Program-made: the position numbers and the translations under genes
Part shown: in pieces, positions 1-5,388 of the stretch
How positions within the stretch are numbered: position 1 is the stretch's first letter
Layout of the letters: the number at the start of each line of letters is the position of its first letter
Notes under the pieces: model-generated
Database searches by the model: none
The model's input: only the letters and a program-made list of their open reading frames with translations
Told to the model about the DNA's origin: nothing
Assembly (NCBI GenBank): GCA_039920345.1
Contig: JBDSDZ010000152.1
Location: forward strand, 1-9,380
DNA from: Croceibacterium_A sp039920345
Lineage (GTDB): Bacteria; Pseudomonadota; Alphaproteobacteria; Sphingomonadales; Sphingomonadaceae
Direction of reading: 5' to 3'
Length of the DNA stretch: 9,380 nucleotides

Positions 1-1625
1 GCCGCGTCGACCGCGCCCGCGATGGTCGCCAGTTCTTCCGGCCCCTCGGCCTTGAGCAATACCGCCAGCCAGTCGCGCAGGAAGGCGCGGTTGACCGGGC
101 TGTCGGGCATCGCGAGCGGGTTGAATCCGGTCGGCTCGCCTGCGCGGATCCGGTCATAACGCCCGCCGATGCCGCGAATGAACAGTTCCGCGCCGCGGTC
201 CTTGTCGAACAGGATCGTGCGGGGATTGAACTTCTGCGCCTGCGCGGCGAGGAAGTTCATCACCACCGTCTTGCCCGAGCCCGACGGGCCGATGACCGAG
301 AAATTGCCCAGGTCGCCGTGGTGGAAGTTAAAGAAGAACGGCGTCGCGCTGGTCGTTTCCAACAGGCACACCGCATCGCCCCAGTGATTGCCCTCGGCCT
401 GGCCCAGCGCCATGCCATGCAGGCTGCCGAAGCTGGCCATGTTGGCGGTTGAAATCATCGCCCGGCGCACCAGGAAGCCTTCGTTGCCCGGGAACTGGCC
501 CCAGAACGCCGGTTCAAGATTGGTGTCTTCGCGCACCACGATGGCGCCGGCGTCGCCCAGCGCGGCGGATACCGAGGCCGTCGCATCGTCAAGCCTGGCA
601 AGATCGCGCTCACGTACCAGCACGGTCAGGTGGTGATCGCCAAATGCCACCGAGCCGGTGCCGAGCCCGTCACGCGCCGAGAGCATTTCGGCCCGTTCGG
701 CCTGCGCGTCTTCGTCAGCCGAACGCAAACGGCGCAGCGCGAGGTCGATCTTCTCTCGGGCGGACTGGCGTTCCTGCGGGGCAAAGCTTTCGGTCACTAC
801 CATTTCGAACGGCAGCCGCAGCATCATGTCGAGCAGACCGGGCGACGTCGCGTCCGGATAGTCCTTGAGGCTGACGATGGCCGCGAAATCCGACCCGGCA
901 GAGCCGCGCAATTCCATCGCGTCGAGCCCGAAGCTGGCCCGGCGATACGGCATCATGCGGCCGATGTCGGTCTCTTCCTCGGGGCGCCGGACCGGTCGCA
1001 TCTCGCCGTTGTAGAGCGCGCTCAGCAGTTCGAGCAGTTCGTTGTTGGTGTTGCCGCTGGGGCCGACATAATCGCCCAGCGGCTGCGCGCCATAATCGCC
1101 AAGCGAGGCGGCCAGGGCCTGGATCGCGGCCCGCAGCGAACGTTGCTCGCGCGGATCGGCTTCGACCACTTCGCGGCCGCGGCGGCGCAGCATCTTGCCC
1201 GCCTTTTCGGCCAAACCCGCCTTGCCGCGAGCCGGGCGGCGCACGAGGGTGACGAACTGGTCGTTGACGAACAGAGGATCGCGCGACAGCTTTTCGCGCC
1301 AGCGGGTATCGATATGCGCAGCCAGCGGGTCTTCGAAGCTGGCGGTCAGCTCCACCATCACCCGGCGGCGAACGACGTGGTGATACATCACGAAGCGCGC
1401 ATCGAGGTTGGAGCGGAGCATGACTTCGCGCGTCGCCGCATGGGCGTTGAGCGCATCGGTGTCTTCGGTTTCGAACAGCAGGCCAGGCACCTGCAGCGAG
1501 GCCATCAGCGAGCCGTCACGCAGCAGCAGCGTGTTCTCGTCCACCAGCCGCGCATAGGGCAGGCGGTCGCCGGCGTGCGCTTCCTTGGCGCTCCAAGCGG
1601 CGGCTCCGAGCCATTTGGTCTTCAT
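1..1625 (-). CDS. virB4: VirB4-type T4SS ATPase, N-terminal 541 residues (cut by window edge)
   Basis: This is the inner-membrane-associated ATPase that powers assembly of, and transport through, a VirB-type T4SS; it belongs to the CagE/TrbE/VirB4 family. It starts at ATG 1623-1625 (MKTKWLGAAAW) with a strong GGGAGGGAG ribosome site about 7 nt upstream, 37 nt after the virB3 stop. The reading frame stays open to the left edge, giving 541 codons plus two bases. The N-terminal part (about 1-400) is the family's helical/mixed domain. The Walker A motif GPSGSGKT is at residues 446-453 (bases 267-290), followed by FNPRTILFDKDRGAE, typical of VirB4. The family is usually about 790-820 residues, so Walker B and the C-terminal arginine finger should lie outside the window. 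The call is firm because of Walker A placement, length and position directly after virB3. Confidence 0.95.
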   Translation of the reverse strand, partial: MKTKWLGAAAWSAKEAHAGDRLPYARLVDENTLLLRDGSLMASLQVPGLLFETEDTDALNAHAATREVMLRSNLDARFVMYHHVVRRRVMVELTASFEDPLAAHIDTRWREKLSRDPLFVNDQFVTLVRRPARGKAGLAEKAGKMLRRRGREVVEADPREQRSLRAAIQALAASLGDYGAQPLGDYVGPSGNTNNELLELLSALYNGEMRPVRRPEEETDIGRMMPYRRASFGLDAMELRGSAGSDFAAIVSLKDYPDATSPGLLDMMLRLPFEMVVTESFAPQERQSAREKIDLALRRLRSADEDAQAERAEMLSARDGLGTGSVAFGDHHLTVLVRERDLARLDDATASVSAALGDAGAIVVREDTNLEPAFWGQFPGNEGFLVRRAMISTANMASFGSLHGMALGQAEGNHWGDAVCLLETTSATPFFFNFHHGDLGNFSVIGPSGSGKTVVMNFLAAQAQKFNPRTILFDKDRGAELFIRGIGGRYDRIRAGEPTGFNPLAMPDSPVNRAFLRDWLAVLLKAEGPEELATIAGAVDA

Positions 1626-1662
1626 GTACTCGCTCCCTCCCGCCCACCGGGGGCGGAGTGTC

Positions 1663-1947
1663 TCAGGCGGTGTAGCTGTTGCAGCCCCAGCGCCGATAAT
1701 TCTTCACCCGCGGGCACTTGGAGACCTTGGTGATCCACAAGTCGAACGTGCGCGGTTCGCGCAGGCAGGCAAAATAGCCAATCCCATGCATGATGAAGGG
1801 AATGGGGATGATCCACAAAGTCTTGAAAATCAAAAACAGCTCGGTCGAAAAGAACAGCCAGTTGATGATGAAAAAGTTCATCGTCACGCCCGCGAACATC
1901 TGCGGGCGGGTGAGGGCGCGATGGACAGGATGGCGGACGAGATCCAC
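1663..1947 (-). CDS. virB3: VirB3-like T4SS inner-membrane protein
   Basis: A 94-residue protein of the VirB3 family, a small inner-membrane component that works with VirB4 and the pilin in T4SS assembly. The start is GTG (1945-1947), 3 nt after the virB2 stop, so translation is probably coupled to virB2; no strong ribosome site is seen. The N-terminus, VRHPVHRALTRPQMFAGV, matches the conserved VirB3 opening (a short basic segment with 'ALTRP'). It leads into two closely spaced hydrophobic stretches at about residues 17-36 and 39-60, then a polar tail that includes REPRTFDLW. Length fits the family (about 90-110). Its place between virB2 and virB4 is the canonical order. Some systems fuse VirB3 to VirB4; here they are separate genes. 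Confidence 0.92.
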   Translation of the reverse strand: MDLVRHPVHRALTRPQMFAGVTMNFFIINWLFFSTELFLIFKTLWIIPIPFIMHGIGYFACLREPRTFDLWITKVSKCPRVKNYRRWGCNSYTA

Positions 1948-1950
1948 GGC

Positions 1951-2247
1951 TCAGTTAGCCGCGCCCTGGATGCCGGCCACGATCGTGCCCGCACCGAACA
2001 GGATGAACACCCCGATGATGACCGTAGCGCCAAAGCGCCAGTTCAACCGGCCCGTCAGCATCATGAAGCCCACCGCAGCCACCGCCATGACCGCGACCGC
2101 GGTGGCGACATTGCCCAGCAGCGTGCCCTGCAGCCAGCTGAGCGCGGCGACAATCGGGCCTGAACCGGCAGGATCAGCCCCTTGCGCCTGCGCGGCGGCG
2201 GGCAGGAACAGCGTGGCAAGTGCGGCAAAACGGTAAAACGAACGCAT
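1951..2247 (-). CDS. virB2: VirB2/TrbC-family major pilin precursor
   Basis: A 98-residue precursor of the T4SS pilus subunit. A Sec signal peptide covers residues 1-21 (basic MRSFYR start, hydrophobic core, likely cleavage after A-Q-A at 19-21). This leaves a mature pilin of about 77 residues, the usual VirB2 size. The mature part has two hydrophobic helices (about 46-65 and 73-93) joined by a short polar/basic turn, GRLNWR (66-71), as expected for a pilin that waits in the inner membrane with a cytoplasmic loop before extraction. The ATG (2245-2247) abuts the TAA stop of the transglycosylase gene with no gap (TAAATG); a GGAG lies about 11 nt upstream inside that gene. Sequence identity within this family is low, so the call rests on architecture plus gene order. 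Confidence 0.92.
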   Translation of the reverse strand: MRSFYRFAALATLFLPAAAQAQGADPAGSGPIVAALSWLQGTLLGNVATAVAVMAVAAVGFMMLTGRLNWRFGATVIIGVFILFGAGTIVAGIQGAAN

Positions 2248-2877
2248 TTATTGAGAACTCCGGGAATGATCGGATAACCGCCCCATGATGGACGATACGT
2301 AGTTCTGGGTCTCGCGGATGCGAGGGACGCCGTTTGCGCTGGCCACGCGGCCGGGGCCGGCGTTGTAGGCCGCCAGCGCCTTTTCAATATCGCCATCGAA
2401 CCGGTCAAGCTGCGCGCGCAAGTAGCGCGCGCCGCCTTCGAGGTTGGCATAGGGATCGTCAGGGTTCACGCCCATGTCGCGCGCGGTGCCGGGCATCAGC
2501 TGCGCCAGCCCGCGTGCGCCAACGGGCGACACCGCGTTTACCCGCCAGCGGCTTTCCTGCCACACGACCGCTTCGATCAGCGCTGGGCTAAGGTCGTAGC
2601 GCGCAGCAATCGCCGCCACGGCGGCAGCATACGTCTGCGGCACTGACTGCGCCTGCAGGTCCGTCCGGGCGAGCGCCGTCTCGGGCACGAAATCCACGCT
2701 CGCGGTTACATCTTCTTCAAGTTCGGTGCCGGTTGTCGCTGCCGCATCGGCAGCTGGACCGGCGATCCAGTGAGCGTCGCCCGCCACGCCAATCTCGAGC
2801 ACGTCGGCATGGGCCGGCGTCACGGCGAGCGTGGCCAGCACCATTGCGGCTGCTGATCCGGCGAAGCGTAGAATCAT
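2248..2877 (-). CDS. virB1: VirB1-like lytic transglycosylase (SLT family)
   Basis: A periplasmic murein hydrolase that would cleave glycan strands locally so the T4SS channel can cross the cell wall. I choose ATG 2875-2877 (MILRFAG..., 209 aa) because GGAGGG sits 4 nt upstream; the in-frame TTG 12 nt further out overlaps that site. A signal peptide ends near A-H-A (residue 24). Residues about 25-85 form an Ala/acidic linker. The SLT catalytic domain covers about 86-200: catalytic Glu in WQESRW (E108), then SPVGARGLAQLMPGTA, GGARYL and AYNAGPG (from 170), all hallmark goose-lysozyme-fold motifs. It is the first gene of the virB1-2-3-4 operon. A PHO-box-like element lies 34 nt upstream. A free-standing SLT is an alternative, but the zero-gap junction with the pilin gene argues for VirB1. 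Confidence 0.93.
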   Translation of the reverse strand: MILRFAGSAAAMVLATLAVTPAHADVLEIGVAGDAHWIAGPAADAAATTGTELEEDVTASVDFVPETALARTDLQAQSVPQTYAAAVAAIAARYDLSPALIEAVVWQESRWRVNAVSPVGARGLAQLMPGTARDMGVNPDDPYANLEGGARYLRAQLDRFDGDIEKALAAYNAGPGRVASANGVPRIRETQNYVSSIMGRLSDHSRSSQ

Positions 2878-2911
2878 CCGACCCTCCAAAACTAGCCCCT
2901 GCTTACCGCAA

Positions 2912-2929
2912 ATGACACTGGCGTGACAG
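2912..2929 (-). promoter_or_regulatory. PHO-box-like element before the virB operon
   Basis: Read on the minus strand: CTGTCAC-GCCA-GTGTCAT. These are two 7-bp repeats 11 bp apart, the exact geometry of the PhoB site (consensus CTGTCAT-N4-CTGTCAT). The core TGTCAY is perfect in both halves. It ends 34 nt before the virB1 ATG. By a hand estimate with equal base frequencies, a TGTCAY-N5-TGTCAY match is expected about 0.005 times on both strands of a window this size. No convincing -10 was found. Binding by PhoB or a PhoB-like protein is inferred. Confidence 0.6.
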
Positions 2930-3010
2930 ACACCTGTTCAGCCGGCGGCTCGGGACCCCTAAGCGAAGAGACTGGGACCTGTTACGCAATGGACCCGGCG
3001 GCGGTTGCAA

Positions 3011-3045
3011 GAAAGGCCCAGGCGGACCAGCCGCCCGGGCCTTTC
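3011..3045 (-). terminator. Hairpin terminator after the TPR gene
   Basis: A 15-bp inverted repeat (3011-3025 with 3031-3045) with a 5-base loop. In the minus-strand transcript every position pairs, one as G-U; on the plus strand that pair is an A-C mismatch. This favours action on leftward transcripts from the TPR gene that stops at 3086. The 3' arm ends in GGGCCTTTC followed by TTGC, a short U-rich end. It would insulate the virB promoter from upstream read-through. Confidence 0.8.
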
Positions 3046-3085
3046 CCGGAATGCGCCTAAGTTCGACTTGGCGGCCGGGCGGCTC

Positions 3086-3454
3086 TCAGTTGTCGAGCGA
3101 AGCCAGCGGATAGCCCTGCCCAAGCGTCGCCAGCGCGCGCCGGGCAGCGGCGCGTGAATCGACCCACGAGCCGTCGGCCAGTTCGAGCTGGTAGCGCGTA
3201 TCGCTGGTCATGGCGGCGCGAAAGGCGCGGGCCGCGCGGGCGGTGTCGCCGCGCTGCGCATAGGCTGTTCCGAGATTGATAAGCATGGCCGGATCCCGAG
3301 GCTCCTTGAGCAGGCTGGCTTCGAGCGCCGTAATGGCCGCATCCGAATGACCCGTCGAAACCGCTTCGAACGCGACATCGCGCTGTTCGATCGTCGTGGA
3401 TTCGGCTGGCGCAGCAGCTGCTGCGAGCGCGGAAAGGATCAGGGCAGTGATCAT
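3086..3454 (-). CDS. Small exported tetratricopeptide-repeat protein
   Basis: 122 residues. The start is ATG 3452-3454 with GGGGAG about 7 nt upstream. A hydrophobic N-terminus (MITALILSALAAAAAPA) reads as a short signal peptide cleaved near residue 15-17. The rest is helical, with TPR-like repeats at about 24-52 (ending LLKEPRD) and 55-84 (LINLGTAYAQRGDTARAARAFRAAM), where the A-Y-A-Q-x-G-D-x-x-x-A pattern is classic. A short C-terminal helix, RAAARRALATLG, follows. TPRs bind proteins, so a periplasmic scaffold or accessory role is likely; the partner is unknown. It is transcribed divergently from the lipoprotein/receptor operon and shares its 258-bp control region, and it ends in the terminator at 3011-3045, so it is not part of the virB operon. 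I do not recognise a named family. Confidence 0.85.
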   Translation of the reverse strand: MITALILSALAAAAAPAESTTIEQRDVAFEAVSTGHSDAAITALEASLLKEPRDPAMLINLGTAYAQRGDTARAARAFRAAMTSDTRYQLELADGSWVDSRAAARRALATLGQGYPLASLDN

Positions 3455-3529
3455 GGCAAGCTCCCCATTTTGTCTATTCGTGCAGCATTGATGCGCCGCG
3501 CCACGACCAACTGCAATAAAAATGAAACA

Positions 3530-3547
3530 TTGTCATAAAACGGTAAT
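3530..3547 (+). promoter_or_regulatory. PHO-box-like element in the divergent region
   Basis: TTGTCAT-AAAA-CGGTAAT: 7+4+7 bp with an AT-rich spacer. The first half differs from CTGTCAT at one base and the second at two. It sits in an AT-rich patch (about 3515-3550) between the TPR gene and the lipoprotein gene, so it could serve either direction. The function is inferred from similarity to the PhoB consensus. Confidence 0.45.
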
Positions 3548-3561
3548 AACGTCGGACGGGC

Positions 3562-3648
3562 ATGTCACAATTGTCACCTCACGAACATAGTTCGGTGACT
3601 GTCTCAAAAGCCCAATCTTGCAAAGAAACTGTCACTTCACGGTCCTAG
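3562..3648 (+). promoter_or_regulatory. Cluster of TGTCAC half-sites with a 20-bp direct repeat before the lipoprotein gene
   Basis: TGTCAC occurs at 3563, 3572 and 3630, and TGTCTC at 3600. The stretches 3571-3590 and 3629-3648 form a direct repeat with 15 of 20 bases identical (core TGTCACYTCACG, ending in TAG). Each also fits the 11-bp PhoB spacing loosely (CTGTCAC-TTCA-CGGTCCT for the second). The half-site at 3563-3568 lies 17 bp from CATAGT (3586-3591), a possible -10. This looks like an operator array for an OmpR/PhoB-type activator. The exact transcription start cannot be fixed by eye. Confidence 0.5.
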
Positions 3649-3712
3649 CTCGCGAGTCGCGATGCGTGACGTCGCACTCTGATTCTTGGCTTTTTTGAGG
3701 GGGCCGTTCGCC

Positions 3713-5311
3713 GTGACACATCTTTCTCGTTCGCTCATTCTTGGTTGCAGTGTCTTGGCGCTGTCCGCTTGCGGTCCTGACGATATCGCTTCGCCCGGCA
3801 GCGGCGGAAACGTCACCGTTACCATCACTACCCCGCCGCCTGCGCCAACGCCCACGCCGACTGCACCCACGCTGGTTACGGCAGCGGGTGCCTGCCCGAC
3901 GATCACCGATCCGCAGGGCCTGACCGACAAGGGTACGATTTCGGGCCCGACCGGCACCTATCGAATTTGCCAGCTGCCGGCGCTGATCAAGGTCTCGTCG
4001 ACGCTGCCGAAGATCACCGGCTTGCTGTATTCGATGAGCGGGCGCGTCAATGTCGGCTGCGATGGCGGCTTCACGGCCCCCACCGCCGGTTCGCCGGTCG
4101 CCTCGACCACCGTTGGATGCGGCACGCTCACCGCCGATACCAATGTGACCCTGACGATCAACCCGGGTGTCATCCTGTATGGCGCCACCGGCCAATCTTG
4201 GCTGGCGGTCAACCGCGGCAACAAGCTCAACGCCGTTGGCACGGCAACGTCGCCAATCATCTTCACCAGCGCCGACAACGTTGCCGGGTTCAATACCGAC
4301 CAGTCGATCGGCCAGTGGGGCGGCGTCGTGCTGCTCGGCCGCGGCAAAATCACCGATTGTAATGTCGGTTCGGTCGCGTCGAGCACGTGCGAGCGCGATA
4401 CCGAAGGATCGGTCGACCTGGCCCGCTTTGGTGGCAACGACGACACCTACAACGCCGGCACGCTAAGCTACCTGCAGATCCGCTATTCGGGCTTCGTGCT
4501 CAGCGCTGACAAGGAACTGCAGGCGCTGACCACCGAAGGCATCGGCAGCGGTACGGTGATCGACCATTTCCAGTCGCACAACAGTTCCGACGACGGCGCG
4601 GAATTTTTCGGCGGCGTGGTCAACATGAAGTACTACATCGCCACCGGCGCCGACGATGACAGCCTCGATGTCGATACCGGCGCCCGCATGAGCGTCCAAT
4701 ATGCCCTGCTGCTGCAACGTCCGGGCCAGGGCGATTCGATGATGGAAATCGACAGCAACGGGTTCGAAGCCGATACGCCCAGAACCAATCTCAAGGTGTC
4801 CAACTTCGTGGCCGTGCAGCCGCAAGTCAGCGCCAACAACGAAGGCGCCGACCAGGCAACAACGATGTTCCGCGGCAACTCGGACACGACGCTGGTCAAT
4901 GGCCTGATCGTGGCGCCGAACAACGAATGTATCCGCATGAACGGTTCGGGCGGCGCCAATGCGGCCACCCTGACCGCGCGTTCGGTTGCGCTCACCTGTA
5001 ACGCGACCAAGTATATCGGTTCGGGCAGCTACACGGCTGCGCAAGTTGCGACGTCGTTTGGTTCGGGCACCAACAACAATAACGATGCGCTGACCTCGAC
5101 CCTGACCGGCGGCTTCATCAACGGCGCCAATGAAGATGCGATCGTGCCGTTCGATGCAAGCACCCTTTCGACGTTCTTCGTGACGCCGAGCCCGAACCAC
5201 GCCGGTGCGGTGTGGAGCGGCAACAACACCTGGTTCATGGGTTGGACCTGCAACAGCTCGACCGCCAATCTCGGCGGCGGGTCGGCTTGCACCTCACTGC
5301 CGACCACCTGA
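3713..5311 (+). CDS. Secreted/surface lipoprotein with beta-helix-like body, partner of the downstream TonB-dependent receptor
   Basis: 532 residues from GTG 3713-3715, chosen over an in-frame TTG at 3686 because AGGGGG lies 9 nt upstream and the product then begins with a compact lipoprotein signal. The lipobox LSAC puts the lipidated Cys at residue 20. A Pro/Thr linker (TPPPAPTPTPTAP, about 40-52) follows. The body (60-532) has repeated short strands and Gly/Asn turns: NPGVILYG, KLNAVGTATSPIIFTS, WGGVVLLGRG (202-211), SSDDGAEFFGG (291-301), the acidic GADDDSLDVDTG (312-323) and DSNGFEAD (347-354). I recognise this as a right-handed beta-helix-type family common in Bacteroidetes and also in Caulobacterales/Sphingomonadales, often beside TonB receptors. 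It resembles, as I recall it, the Caulobacter phosphate-starvation lipoprotein ElpS in size and lipobox; I cannot confirm homology. It is probably exposed at the outer membrane and may bind substrate or calcium. Confidence 0.85.
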   Translation: MTHLSRSLILGCSVLALSACGPDDIASPGSGGNVTVTITTPPPAPTPTPTAPTLVTAAGACPTITDPQGLTDKGTISGPTGTYRICQLPALIKVSSTLPKITGLLYSMSGRVNVGCDGGFTAPTAGSPVASTTVGCGTLTADTNVTLTINPGVILYGATGQSWLAVNRGNKLNAVGTATSPIIFTSADNVAGFNTDQSIGQWGGVVLLGRGKITDCNVGSVASSTCERDTEGSVDLARFGGNDDTYNAGTLSYLQIRYSGFVLSADKELQALTTEGIGSGTVIDHFQSHNSSDDGAEFFGGVVNMKYYIATGADDDSLDVDTGARMSVQYALLLQRPGQGDSMMEIDSNGFEADTPRTNLKVSNFVAVQPQVSANNEGADQATTMFRGNSDTTLVNGLIVAPNNECIRMNGSGGANAATLTARSVALTCNATKYIGSGSYTAAQVATSFGSGTNNNNDALTSTLTGGFINGANEDAIVPFDASTLSTFFVTPSPNHAGAVWSGNNTWFMGWTCNSSTANLGGGSACTSLPTT

Positions 5312-5331
5312 CCAGCTGCCTGACGTTTGCG

Positions 5332-5357
5332 GGGGCAGCCGGGAAACGGGCTGCCCC
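5332..5357 (+). other. Intercistronic GC-rich hairpin
   Basis: GGGGCAGCC (5332-5340) and GGCTGCCCC (5349-5357) pair perfectly over 9 bp around an 8-base loop. It lies between the lipoprotein stop (5311) and the receptor start (5389). No U-run follows, so it is more likely an RNA-stability or partial-attenuation element that lets the two genes be made in unequal amounts than a full terminator. Confidence 0.6.
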
Positions 5358-5388
5358 TGTCAATGCATCTGATATTGAGGGAAATCCG

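Noticed and set aside
630..1733. A 367-codon plus-strand frame
   Set aside because: It lies antisense to virB4, which has a Walker A motif, and runs past the virB4 start into virB3. Its Arg/His/Gln-rich product is typical of an antisense shadow in GC-rich DNA.
3686..3712. TTG start for the lipoprotein
   Set aside because: GTG 3713 has the AGGGGG ribosome site and gives a normal-length lipoprotein signal; the TTG start would place that site inside the coding sequence.
4463..5200. A 245-codon minus-strand frame
   Set aside because: Antisense to the lipoprotein; Arg/His/Val-rich, with no recognisable motif.
5357..5374. CTGTCAA followed by TCTGATA as a PHO box for the receptor gene
   Set aside because: The second half does not match TGTCAY at 11-bp spacing, and the first half overlaps the hairpin stem end.
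5212..5388. 59-codon N-terminal extension of the receptor
   Set aside because: It would overlap the lipoprotein gene and bury the signal peptide; ATG 5389 has a good ribosome site and a proper signal peptide.
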